From a bacterium UBP1_UBA4783 (GTDB lineage Bacteria; Krumholzibacteriota; Krumholzibacteriia; Krumholzibacteriales; Krumholzibacteriaceae), in NCBI GenBank assembly GCA_002403075.1, contig DHHB01000085.1:1-8632 (forward strand): DNA of 8,632 nucleotides, written 5' to 3'. Positions within the stretch are counted from its first letter, which is position 1. Every line of letters starts with the position of its first letter. Below the pieces are notes generated by a model that did no database searches, had not been told where the DNA came from, and saw only the letters and a program-made list of their open reading frames with translations. Position numbers and translations under genes: made by a program. Positions 1-5,623 of the stretch are shown here, piece by piece.

Positions 1-1
1 G

Positions 2-865
2 ATTCACGTCGGGCCGGCCGGATGGTCGTACCGGGACTGGGTCGGGCCCGTCTATCCGGCGGGACGCCGGGTTGACGAGCTCCTCGCCGTCGCGCGATGG
101 TTCGACTGCGTGGAGCTCAACAGCTCCTTCTACCGCGTTCCCTCCGGGAGCCTCGTTCGAAGCTGGGCCGAACGCATCGCCGGGCGGCCCGGATTCACGT
201 TCACCGTGAAGGTGCTCCAGCGATTCACGCACGAGCGCGCGGGTGACGAAGCGGAAGCCGCTTCGTTCATCAAGGTCTTCGACCCCCTCCTCTCCCGAGG
301 GGCGCTCGGCGCTTTTCTCCTGCAGTTTCCGTGGTCCTTCCGCGAAAGCCCGGAGAACAGGCGCTTCCTCGCGCGGGCCGGGAAATGGTTCGCCGGCGTC
401 CCGGCCGCCGTCGAGCTCCGCCACGCCTCGTGGAACGCCCCGGACGTTCCCGCCTTTCTCGGCGAATCGGGCCTCGCGTTCTGCAACATCGACCAGCCCG
501 TGATCGGCGACTCGATGCCGCCGACCGCGATCGCGACCGACGCGCGGCTCGGGTACATCCGTCTCCACGGCCGCAACTACCGCGACTGGTTCCGCGCGGA
601 CGCGGGCCGGGACGCGCGATACGATTATCTCTACCGGGACGACGAGCTCGAGCAATGGCGGGACCGCGCCCTCCGCATGGCGCGCGAGGTGAAAGACCTC
701 TACATCATCACGAACAACCACTTCCGCGGGCAGGCGCTCGTGAACGCCTTTCAGATGAAATCGCTCCTCGGCCAGACGATCGGCGAGATCCCCGGAAGCC
801 TCGTCGAAGCCTACCCGTCGCTCCGCCGGATCGCGCCGGAGCCTCCCCAGGGAAATCTGCTGTGA
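2..865 (+). CDS. DUF72 / YecE-family TIM-barrel protein, 5' end cut by the window
   Basis: The frame is open from base 2, so the gene begins just outside the window; 287 residues are visible. Counting from base 2, the start reads IHVGPAGWSYRDW (residues 1-13), the normal extreme N-terminus of DUF72 proteins, so only a few codons should be missing. An internal GTG at 110 (VELNSSFYR) would remove this conserved first strand and is not the start. Other family motifs are FLLQFPWSF (about 105-113), VELRHASW (137-144), YIRLHGRN (185-192) and NNHFRGQALVNA (238-249). The C-terminus, ending PPQGNLL, is of the usual type, so the 3' end is intact. The family folds as a TIM barrel, probably cytosolic; its biochemical role is not established and I assign none. 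It converges on the zinc-ribbon gene with a 66-base gap. Family assignment is secure. Confidence 0.93.
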   Translation: MHVGPAGWSYRDWVGPVYPAGRRVDELLAVARWFDCVELNSSFYRVPSGSLVRSWAERIAGRPGFTFTVKVLQRFTHERAGDEAEAASFIKVFDPLLSRGALGAFLLQFPWSFRESPENRRFLARAGKWFAGVPAAVELRHASWNAPDVPAFLGESGLAFCNIDQPVIGDSMPPTAIATDARLGYIRLHGRNYRDWFRADAGRDARYDYLYRDDELEQWRDRALRMAREVKDLYIITNNHFRGQALVNAFQMKSLLGQTIGEIPGSLVEAYPSLRRIAPEPPQGNLL

Positions 866-867
866 GA

Positions 868-884
868 GCCGCGGTGGCCGCGGC
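868..884 (+). terminator. Stop-adjacent GC hairpin after the DUF72 gene (terminator candidate)
   Basis: Perfect 7-bp inverted repeat GCCGCGG / CCGCGGC around a 3-base TGG loop, beginning 2 bases after the TGA. No T-run follows, so it is not a classical intrinsic terminator. It may be a U-less terminator or an mRNA 3'-end stabiliser. The structure is seen directly; the function is inferred, and chance palindromes are common at this GC content. Confidence 0.35.
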
Positions 885-912
885 GCGTGGACGCCGCTTC
901 GGAATCGAGGCG

Positions 913-930
913 GCGCGGCGAGGGCCGCGC
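913..930 (-). terminator. Stop-adjacent GC hairpin after the zinc-ribbon gene (terminator candidate)
   Basis: Perfect 7-bp inverted repeat GCGCGGC / GCCGCGC with a 4-base GAGG loop on the plus strand. On the minus strand it begins one base beyond the TGA of the gene ending at 932. No T-tract follows. With the hairpin at 868-884 it gives each of the two convergent genes its own stem directly after its stop codon. Function is inferred. Confidence 0.35.
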
Positions 931-931
931 G

Positions 932-1480
932 TCAGCGCCGCAGCAGGAGCATGGCGACGCCGAGAACGAGGATGCAGAGGTAGACGACGAGACGCGCGCG
1001 CGGAATCCGTGCGCGCGGCGCGGGCGGCGCCTCGGAGCGCTCCGGCGTCACCGCTTCCGAAACGGGGGTCCTGCAGAAATCGCAGCGCGAATCTCCGTCC
1101 TTGAGCGGGAACCCGCAGTAGCGGCACAAGGCGTGTTCGCGGGGCTTGTTCTCGACGACGGGCGGCGGTACGAACGCCGCTTCCATCTCGATCCCGCCCT
1201 TCCCCCCCGCCTCGTCGATGATGGAGAGGATGCGCTCCGCCTTTCCGCGGCCTTTGCCGCTCCAGATCGTAACGGGGAGCGAACGGACCATCTGCTTCAC
1301 CTTGGGAAGCGGCGTTTTCGTGAGAAGGGAGAACTTTATCGCGAAGGAATCGGGCGTTTCGATCTCCCGCTTGATGTCGACCAGCATGACGCGCAGCGTC
1401 CTGTCGCCGTCGAGGAGATCCTCGGGAAGCGGCGCGGCGTCGCCCACGCCGGGCGTCGTGGTTCGGATCTGTGCGGACAC
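932..1480 (-). CDS. Tail-anchored protein with L7/L12-like domain and zinc ribbon
   Basis: 182 residues. Residues about 30-100 resemble the C-terminal domain of ribosomal protein L7/L12: a helix with the pattern LPKVKQMVRSLP (58-69), a KGRGKAERI segment (76-84), then IIDEAGGKGGIEME (87-100), matching the KEAKDLV...AE.LK..LEEAGA layout of L12. A four-cysteine zinc ribbon follows, CRYC (119-122) and CDFC (133-136). After a Pro/Ala/Arg linker, one hydrophobic helix (about 163-180) ends in RR at the C-terminus. This predicts a tail anchor with the soluble domains in the cytoplasm. The GTG start is supported by AAAGG at 1488-1492, 7 bases upstream. It lies 111 bases after the FN3 lipoprotein gene on the same strand; I see no good promoter in the gap, so it may be co-transcribed. 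The L12 match is by eye; the ribbon and anchor are clear. Function unknown, possibly a membrane-bound adaptor. Confidence 0.8.
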   Translation of the reverse strand: MSAQIRTTTPGVGDAAPLPEDLLDGDRTLRVMLVDIKREIETPDSFAIKFSLLTKTPLPKVKQMVRSLPVTIWSGKGRGKAERILSIIDEAGGKGGIEMEAAFVPPPVVENKPREHALCRYCGFPLKDGDSRCDFCRTPVSEAVTPERSEAPPAPRARIPRARLVVYLCILVLGVAMLLLRR

Positions 1481-1539
1481 GATACGACCTTTCGATAGAG
1501 CTGCCGCCCGGATATCTGCATCTTTCGTACCAATGGAAC

Positions 1540-1563
1540 GGGGGACGGCGGCCGCCGCCCCCC
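1540..1563 (-). terminator. GC-rich hairpin after the FN3 lipoprotein gene (terminator candidate)
   Basis: Near-perfect inverted repeat in the 111-base gap between lipoprotein and zinc-ribbon genes: five G, one mismatch, CGGCGG, then directly CCGCCG, one mismatch and five C. The innermost bases must form the loop. It starts 28 bases beyond the lipoprotein stop. No T-run follows on the minus strand, so it may only attenuate read-through. The run of eight C at 1558-1565 is also error-prone in sequencing. Confidence 0.3.
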
Positions 1564-1591
1564 CCTCGAACGGATCGGCTGCCCGCGCGTT

Positions 1592-1981
1592 TCAGGGGCC
1601 CGTCGGGACGAACGCGCATACGGCGGCCGTTCGCCAGCCCTCGAACCCCGTCGTATCGACCGCGGAAACGCTGTAGCAGTAGTAGAGGTTGCCCACGAGA
1701 AGGGTGTCGACGAACGCGGTGTCGGCCGTCGTTCCGACGAGCTGCAGCATGTCGTACGACTCGTAGTACTGGTACACGCGGAACTCCCTGACGAGCGGCA
1801 TCGCCTCCGCCGGATAGCTCCACGAGAGAGCGCATCGCTCCGCTCCCGGATCGGCCGCGAGGCCCGTCGGCGTCGGGGGAGCGGTATAGACGAACTCCGT
1901 CGGCAGGTTCGCGTGGTCGGTGCCGCACGAGGAGCAGAGCAGGGCCGCCGAAAAGAGCGCGAACGCGATCGATCGTTTCAT
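1592..1981 (-). CDS. Small putative lipoprotein with one fibronectin type III domain
   Basis: 129 residues. The N-terminus has the charged start MKR, a hydrophobic stretch (about 5-15) and then LLCSSCG (14-20). C19 is the likely lipidated cysteine, but the residue at -3 is Cys16 instead of the usual Leu/Val/Ile, so the lipobox is atypical. From about 35 to 127 the sequence reads as one FN3 beta-sandwich: PPTPTGLAA at the first strand, CALSWSYP (50-57), EFRVYQYYESYD (66-77) and YYCYSVSAVDTTGFEG (100-115), the last being the hallmark Y.V.AVD..G.E. The start is fixed by AAAAGGGGAG immediately upstream (1985-1994 region). It follows the DUF5683 gene by 12 bases, so the two are almost certainly co-transcribed. 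It probably sits at the outer membrane or periplasm; binding partner unknown. The FN3 call is confident and the lipidation likely. Confidence 0.82.
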   Translation of the reverse strand: MKRSIAFALFSAALLCSSCGTDHANLPTEFVYTAPPTPTGLAADPGAERCALSWSYPAEAMPLVREFRVYQYYESYDMLQLVGTTADTAFVDTLLVGNLYYCYSVSAVDTTGFEGWRTAAVCAFVPTGP

Positions 1982-1993
1982 GATCTCCCCTTT

Positions 1994-2470
1994 TCAGAAT
2001 GAAAGCGACGCCGCGACCGCGAATCCGCCCGCGCGCGGCGCGAACGCGATCGGCGGCACGCGCGTCTCGTCGAAGAGCACGCGGTCGACGATGTTGACGA
2101 CCCACACGCCGACGGCGGCGCCGATGGCCGCTTGCCGGTACCGGTGCAGGCTCTCCGCGTCGTCCCACTTCTCGCGCATGACGTCGTACTGCTCGACGGC
2201 GTCGCCGATGTACGTCGCGCCGAGGTACGCGGCTCTCGCCCGGTCGTACTGCTCGACCGCGCGATCGTACTGCACGTCGGAGATCGCGAGCGCGACGAGC
2301 GAAACCACCTCGCCCCCCGCGAACAGGGCGGCCCGGCCGTAGTGGCCGGCGCGCGTCTGGCCCCAGCCCGGGAAAAACACCGAATACCAGAGGTTCTCCC
2401 CCGCGCTTGCGTCCGCGGCCGCGCCCGCGAGCGCCGCCGCCACGAGCATCGCCGCAATGTATCGTTTCAT
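1994..2470 (-). CDS. DUF5683-like envelope protein with signal peptide
   Basis: 158 residues. A signal peptide is clear: MKRY, a hydrophobic Ala/Leu core, and a likely cut after ASA (residues 21-23). The mature protein begins with SVFFPGWGQTRAGHYGRAA (30-48), the S..PGwGQ...G...+ signature of DUF5683, and continues into a hydrophobic segment (49-64). A charged helical middle contains an exact AVEQYD repeat at 71-76 and 91-96. A second hydrophobic segment (about 113-133) is followed by a short Pro-containing part, and the protein ends SLSF with a terminal Phe. Start supported by GAGAGGAG just upstream (AGGAG at 2475-2479, 4-base gap). It leads a two-gene unit with the FN3 lipoprotein. The family has no established function, and whether this protein is in the inner or outer membrane is unclear. 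Confidence 0.82.
   Translation of the reverse strand: MKRYIAAMLVAAALAGAAADASAGENLWYSVFFPGWGQTRAGHYGRAALFAGGEVVSLVALAISDVQYDRAVEQYDRARAAYLGATYIGDAVEQYDVMREKWDDAESLHRYRQAAIGAAVGVWVVNIVDRVLFDETRVPPIAFAPRAGGFAVAASLSF
2243..2257. repeat. Coding direct repeat, second copy at 2183-2197
   Basis: The 15-mer GTCGTACTGCTCGAC occurs at 2183-2197 and again at 2243-2257, exactly 60 bases apart, inside the DUF5683 gene. It encodes the repeated EQYD part of AVEQYD. A related GATCGTACTGCAC lies at 2264-2276. This is consistent with an old internal duplication of a helical segment, or with convergence on a helical pattern. Confidence 0.7.
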
Positions 2471-2511
2471 GCCGCTCCTCTCAGCCTCTAACCCCGAACG
2501 ACCACGTATGA

Positions 2512-2517
2512 ATTGTA
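2512..2517 (-). promoter_or_regulatory. Possible -10 element for the DUF5683/FN3 genes
   Basis: On the minus strand this is TACAAT (5 of 6 to TATAAT), 50 bases upstream of the DUF5683 ATG, in the 94-base gap after the preceding membrane-protein gene. No good -35 is present: the hexamer 17 bases upstream is GCAACA. A T5 run in the same gap (about 2542-2548) has no stem before it, so I do not call a terminator there. Weak call. Confidence 0.3.
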
Positions 2518-2564
2518 CGCCAACCGGCGGCGCTTGTTGCAGAAAAATCCTTCGTCCCCTCCCG

Positions 2565-3725
2565 TCACGCTCCCCCCGCGGCCCCCGGCGGGCCCGGCGC
2601 CTTCCCCGCTTCGAGCGGCTCCGGCGTACCCTCCGGCCCGTTCTCCCCGCACTCCTCCCGCGTCCCCGGCGGCGCGTCTTCGTCCGTTTCCACCTCGATC
2701 CGGTCGCGTTTTCCGAACTCGTGGAGCATCGCCGCGCCCCCCACCGCCACCGGCAGGTACATTCCGAGAAGCCGCCAAAGGATCACGTACGGCGCGACGA
2801 GACCTCTCGTGACGATCGGCGCCATGAGCGCGGCGGAGCTGAGCTCGGCCGCGCCGCTCGCCCCCGGCGTCGGGAAGTAGTAGTTGATGAGGATGATCGC
2901 CATCTGAAGGAGCGAGACGTGGAGGAACGACGCCTGCGCCCCGAGCGCGCGGACGATGCAGTAGGCGAGGGCGAATTTCGAGAGAAAGACGGCCGCCGTG
3001 ACGATCACGGCCTGCACGAAGACGCGCGTGCGCCGGAAGAGGAAAAAGAGGATCTGCCGGTGGCAGCGGTCCACCGCGGCGACCATCCCGCCCCCCCAGC
3101 TCCCCTCCCGCAGGTAATCCTTCCCTCGGACGCGCGAGAGCGCGCGAACGATGAGCCGCATGAGCTCGCGGTAGAATCCGGGTGAGACGATCGCGATGAC
3201 CGTCAGGGCCGCGACGGCGAGGAAGAAGAGGATGCCGACCGCGAAGAGACCGCGCAGCATCGAGCCCGGCAGCGGAACCGCCTCCTTCGAAACGAAGGTC
3301 GCCGCGGCCGCCACGATGAGGAAGAGCGTCGTGCTGACGAAGCTCATGACGCTCGAGGAAGTCGCCGCGACCGCGCTCATTCCGCCCGCGTGGAGCATGT
3401 ATATCTGGGCCGGCCCCCCTCCCATCTGCGCCGGCGTAACGGCGCCGAGGAAATAGTTCGCGAGGTTCGCCTTGACGCAGGTTTTGAACCGCACGCGCGG
3501 ATAGAAGACGCGCCCGAAGATGTAGATGCGGTATCCCGAGCCGATCCAGTCGATCGCGATGAGCGGGACGGCGGCGAGCAGCCACACGGGGTCGATCCCC
3601 TGAAACGCCTCGACCGTCATGTGCGATCTCGTGAAGAGAAATATCCCGACGAGGCTGAGAAGGCTTATGACCGTGAATATGTTCGCGCCGCGGCGGATGC
3701 CCCGGCGCGTTATCTGAATCGCCAT
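2565..3725 (-). CDS. Polytopic membrane protein, lysylphosphatidylglycerol synthase TM-region family (UPF0104)
   Basis: 386 residues with about eight predicted membrane helices (roughly 15-32, 45-62, 128-147, 158-181, 235-262, 268-283, 296-313, 315-336). Two family motifs are clear: TPAQMGGGPAQIYML (97-111) and FPTPGASGAAE (284-294), the PtPGg.G..E signature shared with the flippase-like part of MprF and with AglD-type proteins. There is no C-terminal aminoacyl-transfer domain, so this is a stand-alone membrane module and not a complete MprF. Proposed roles for the family involve lipid or lipid-linked intermediate handling; the substrate here is unknown. After the last helix comes a hydrophilic tail (340-386), acidic then rich in Pro/Gly/Ala, probably disordered. 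Start supported by GGGGGAG (3736-3742, 10-base spacing) and a good promoter just upstream. It is divergent from the ABC operon. Confidence 0.9.
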   Translation of the reverse strand: MAIQITRRGIRRGANIFTVISLLSLVGIFLFTRSHMTVEAFQGIDPVWLLAAVPLIAIDWIGSGYRIYIFGRVFYPRVRFKTCVKANLANYFLGAVTPAQMGGGPAQIYMLHAGGMSAVAATSSSVMSFVSTTLFLIVAAAATFVSKEAVPLPGSMLRGLFAVGILFFLAVAALTVIAIVSPGFYRELMRLIVRALSRVRGKDYLREGSWGGGMVAAVDRCHRQILFFLFRRTRVFVQAVIVTAAVFLSKFALAYCIVRALGAQASFLHVSLLQMAIILINYYFPTPGASGAAELSSAALMAPIVTRGLVAPYVILWRLLGMYLPVAVGGAAMLHEFGKRDRIEVETDEDAPPGTREECGENGPEGTPEPLEAGKAPGPPGAAGGA

Positions 3726-3751
3726 GACGATCTCTCTCCCCCGTTTCGCGA

Positions 3752-3780
3752 ATAATATGTATCGGCGGCCCGCGGGTAAA
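3752..3780 (-). promoter_or_regulatory. Promoter for the LPG-synthase-like gene (minus strand)
   Basis: On the minus strand, -35 TTTACC (3775-3780), a 17-base spacer and -10 TATTAT (3752-3757, 5 of 6). Transcription would begin near 3745, giving a leader of about 20 bases that just contains the GGGGGAG ribosome-binding site. The AT-rich -10 stands out from the surrounding GC-rich DNA. Confidence 0.6.
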
Positions 3781-3807
3781 GCCTCAAATTGGCGGAGGCG
3801 GCATTTG
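3781..3807. promoter_or_regulatory. Inverted repeats between divergent promoters (possible operator)
   Basis: The 24 bases between the two divergent -35 boxes hold interleaved inverted repeats: GCCTC (3781-3785) with GAGGC (3795-3799), and CAAAT (3785-3789) with ATTTG (3803-3807). The second runs into the plus-strand -35. The placement suits a regulator controlling both directions, but the arms are only 5 bp and could be chance. Confidence 0.3.
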
Positions 3808-3833
3808 ACAGGGGCGCGAAACTTTTATATCTT
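3805..3833 (+). promoter_or_regulatory. Sigma70-type promoter of the ABC exporter operon
   Basis: Perfect -35 TTGACA (3805-3810), a 17-base spacer and -10 TATCTT (3828-3833, 4 of 6) within the AT-rich run TTTTATATCTTATT. Transcription should start near 3840, leaving a leader of about 66 bases. Because this promoter lies downstream of an in-frame ATG at 3789, it argues that the ATPase starts at 3906. Confidence 0.7.
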
Positions 3834-3890
3834 ATTCTCTCTCACATCGTTGCGCGCAGCGCGACTCCCTTTCGTCACGGAAACCGCGTC

Positions 3891-3898
3891 GGGGAGGG
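3891..3898 (+). promoter_or_regulatory. Ribosome-binding site that decides the ATPase start
   Basis: GGGGAGGG ends 7 bases before the ATG at 3906. The alternative in-frame ATG at 3789 lacks a site this good, precedes the predicted transcription start, and would add 39 residues with no resemblance to an ABC ATPase N-terminus. Confidence 0.75.
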
Positions 3899-3905
3899 AA
3901 AACCG

Positions 3906-4850
3906 ATGATACGGGTCGAACGTCTGACCAAGTACTACGGAACGAACGTCGGCGTCAGAAACCTCGACTTCGGCGTCGAGAAGGGCGAGATCCTGGGCTT
4001 TCTCGGCCCGAACGGCGCCGGCAAGACGACGACGATGAAGATGCTCACCTGCTATCTGCCGCCCACGTCCGGCACGGCGAAGATCTTCGGGCATGACATC
4101 ATCGAGGAGTCGATGGAGGTGCGGCGCCTCATCGGCTATCTGCCCGAGCGCAATCCGCTCTACGGCGACATGCCGGTCCGCGGCTACCTCGAGTTCGCGG
4201 CCGACCTCAAGGGCGTGCCGGTCTCCCGCCGGCGGGCCGAGGTGGACAGCGCGATCGAGCGCTGCGGCCTCGAGGCGGTCCCCCGCCGCACGATATCGAA
4301 GCTCTCGAAGGGGTACCAGCAGCGCGTCGGCATCGCGCAGGCGATCCTGAACGATCCCGCGCTCCTCATCCTCGACGAGCCGACGCTCGGCCTCGACCCG
4401 AAGCAGATCATCGAGATCAGACGCCTCATCCAAAGCCTCGGCGGCGAGAAGACGGTCATCCTCTCGAGCCACATCCTCCCCGAGGTGAGTCAGGTCTGCA
4501 ACCGCGTCATCATCATCAACCGCGGCGAGCTCGTCGCGGTCGACACGCCGGACAACCTGCGGGCGCGGCTCATGAAGTCCTCTCGGCTGCGCGTCAAGGT
4601 CCGCGACGACGCCGCGTCCGACCGCGCCGCGGCGATCGTCTCGGGCGTCGCGGGCGTGCTTCTCGCGCGGGAGGAGCCGGCGGCGGACGGCGTGCGCTCG
4701 CTCACGATCGAGTGCGCGAGCGACCGGGACGCGCGCGAGGAGATCGTCCGCGCCCTCGTCTCGGCGGGCGTGCCGCTCCTCGAGCTTCGCGCCGAGGAGC
4801 TCTCCCTCGAGGACATCTTCCTGCAGCTCGTCACGGAGGAGGTGGGCTGA
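3906..4850 (+). CDS. ABC exporter ATP-binding protein, GldA-like (ABC-2 type)
   Basis: 314 residues from the ATG at 3906 (MIRVERLTKYYG). It hydrolyses ATP in the cytoplasm to drive the permease encoded next. All nucleotide-binding motifs are intact: Walker A GPNGAGKTT (34-42), the Q-loop region IGYLPE (76-81, Pro-Glu form usual in this subfamily), signature LSKGYQQR (133-140), Walker B LLILDEPT (153-160), D-loop LGLDP (161-165) and the switch His189 in SSHIL. A C-terminal extension (about 205-314) of DUF4162-like alpha/beta type ends in LSLEDIFLQL, typical of GldA and related ABC-2 ATPases. The stop codon directly abuts the permease ATG (TGAATG), implying coupled translation. GldA-like is chosen over a generic drug exporter because of the downstream GldF, GldG and DUF4340 partners; substrate unknown. 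Confidence 0.95.
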   Translation: MIRVERLTKYYGTNVGVRNLDFGVEKGEILGFLGPNGAGKTTTMKMLTCYLPPTSGTAKIFGHDIIEESMEVRRLIGYLPERNPLYGDMPVRGYLEFAADLKGVPVSRRRAEVDSAIERCGLEAVPRRTISKLSKGYQQRVGIAQAILNDPALLILDEPTLGLDPKQIIEIRRLIQSLGGEKTVILSSHILPEVSQVCNRVIIINRGELVAVDTPDNLRARLMKSSRLRVKVRDDAASDRAAAIVSGVAGVLLAREEPAADGVRSLTIECASDRDAREEIVRALVSAGVPLLELRAEELSLEDIFLQLVTEEVG

Positions 4851-5621
4851 ATGAGAACGATCGCCGCGATATACCGCAAGGAGATCAGGTACTACTTCCA
4901 TTCGCTGACGGCGTACGTCATGATCGGCGTCTTTCTCGCGCTCGCGGGATATTTCTTCTACAGCATCTTCCGCTACTACAACTACCTGTCGTTCCAAGCG
5001 GCGCGCGAGCCCTACCTCGCGGGCCAGCTCAACCTCATCGACGGCGTCATGCGGCCGCTCATGGGGAACGTGAGCGTCGTGCTCCTCTTCGCGCTGCCGC
5101 TGCTCACGATGCGGCTCCTCGCCGAGGAGAAGCGGCAGGGCACCTTCGAGCTTCTCCTCACCTACCCGGTGAGCGATCTCGCGGCGATCGCGGGCAAGTA
5201 TCTCGCCGCGCTGACCGTCTTCGCCGTCATGCTCGCGGGAACGCTCCTGTACCCCATACTGCTCGCGATCTACTCGAGTCCGGAGCCCGGCCCGATCGTC
5301 ACGGGATACGTCGGGCTCTTCCTCATGGGCTGCACCTTCATTTCAATGGGCATCTTCTTCTCGTCGCTCACCTCGAGCCAGATCGTCGCCGGCGTGGCGA
5401 CGTTCGCCCTCTCGCTCTTCTTCCTCGTCATCGGCTGGGCGGCCCCCTTCGCGGGCCCGACGCTCTCGAAGGTCATCGCCCAGTTTTCCCTGCTCGAGCA
5501 TTACGATTCGTTCGGGAAGGGGCTCATCGAAGCGCAGGACGTCACGTACTACGTCTTTCTCACGGGGTTCTTCCTCTTCGCGACGCTGCGGTCACTCGAA
5601 TCTACGCACTGGAGGAGCTGA
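4851..5621 (+). CDS. ABC-2 type permease, GldF-like
   Basis: 256 residues with six membrane helices predicted (about 21-40, 69-87, 117-140, 150-171, 176-199, 231-247). It is the membrane channel half of the exporter, probably acting as a homodimer. An amphipathic N-terminal segment IYRKEIRYYFHS (7-18) precedes the first helix, as usual for ABC-2 permeases. The cytoplasmic loop EEKRQGTFELLLTYPVS (92-108) is the conserved coupling segment of the GldF group, and the late motif HYDSFGKGLIEAQDVTYY (217-234) matches the GldF pattern before the last helix. GGAGGAGG overlapping the end of the ATPase gene (from 4835) gives a strong ribosome-binding site. There is no periplasmic insertion. The gene ends 2 bases before the GldG-like gene. 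Confidence 0.93.
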   Translation: MRTIAAIYRKEIRYYFHSLTAYVMIGVFLALAGYFFYSIFRYYNYLSFQAAREPYLAGQLNLIDGVMRPLMGNVSVVLLFALPLLTMRLLAEEKRQGTFELLLTYPVSDLAAIAGKYLAALTVFAVMLAGTLLYPILLAIYSSPEPGPIVTGYVGLFLMGCTFISMGIFFSSLTSSQIVAGVATFALSLFFLVIGWAAPFAGPTLSKVIAQFSLLEHYDSFGKGLIEAQDVTYYVFLTGFFLFATLRSLESTHWRS

Positions 5622-5623
5622 CG

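Noticed and set aside
708..2168. 486-residue open frame on the minus strand
   Set aside because: It runs across the DUF72 end, the zinc-ribbon gene, the FN3 lipoprotein gene and part of the DUF5683 gene in a different frame. Its protein is Arg/Gly/Ala-rich low-complexity sequence with no family motif, typical of a high-GC shadow frame.
2541..2550. T-rich run (A5 on the plus strand) as an intrinsic terminator of the LPG-synthase-like gene
   Set aside because: No stable stem immediately precedes it on the minus strand; only a 4-bp CAAC/GTTG pairing lies nearby, downstream.
3789..3905. N-terminal extension of the ABC ATPase from an upstream ATG
   Set aside because: The region contains the operon's -35 and -10 boxes and leader, a strong ribosome-binding site lies before 3906, and ABC ATPases of this group start right at the IRVERLTKYYG strand.
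3720..3910. Possible riboswitch or small RNA in the divergent gap
   Set aside because: The leader is only about 66 bases with one short stem; no conserved riboswitch core is recognisable and the gap is explained by two promoters.
3825..4997. 390-residue open frame antisense to the ABC ATPase
   Set aside because: Highly charged sequence mirrored from codon bias of the ATPase gene, whose motifs are complete on the plus strand.
4712..5623. Upstream extension of the GldG-like frame through the permease gene
   Set aside because: The translation there is Arg/Pro-rich shadow sequence; the true protein starts at 5624 behind GGAGGAG with a proper membrane helix.
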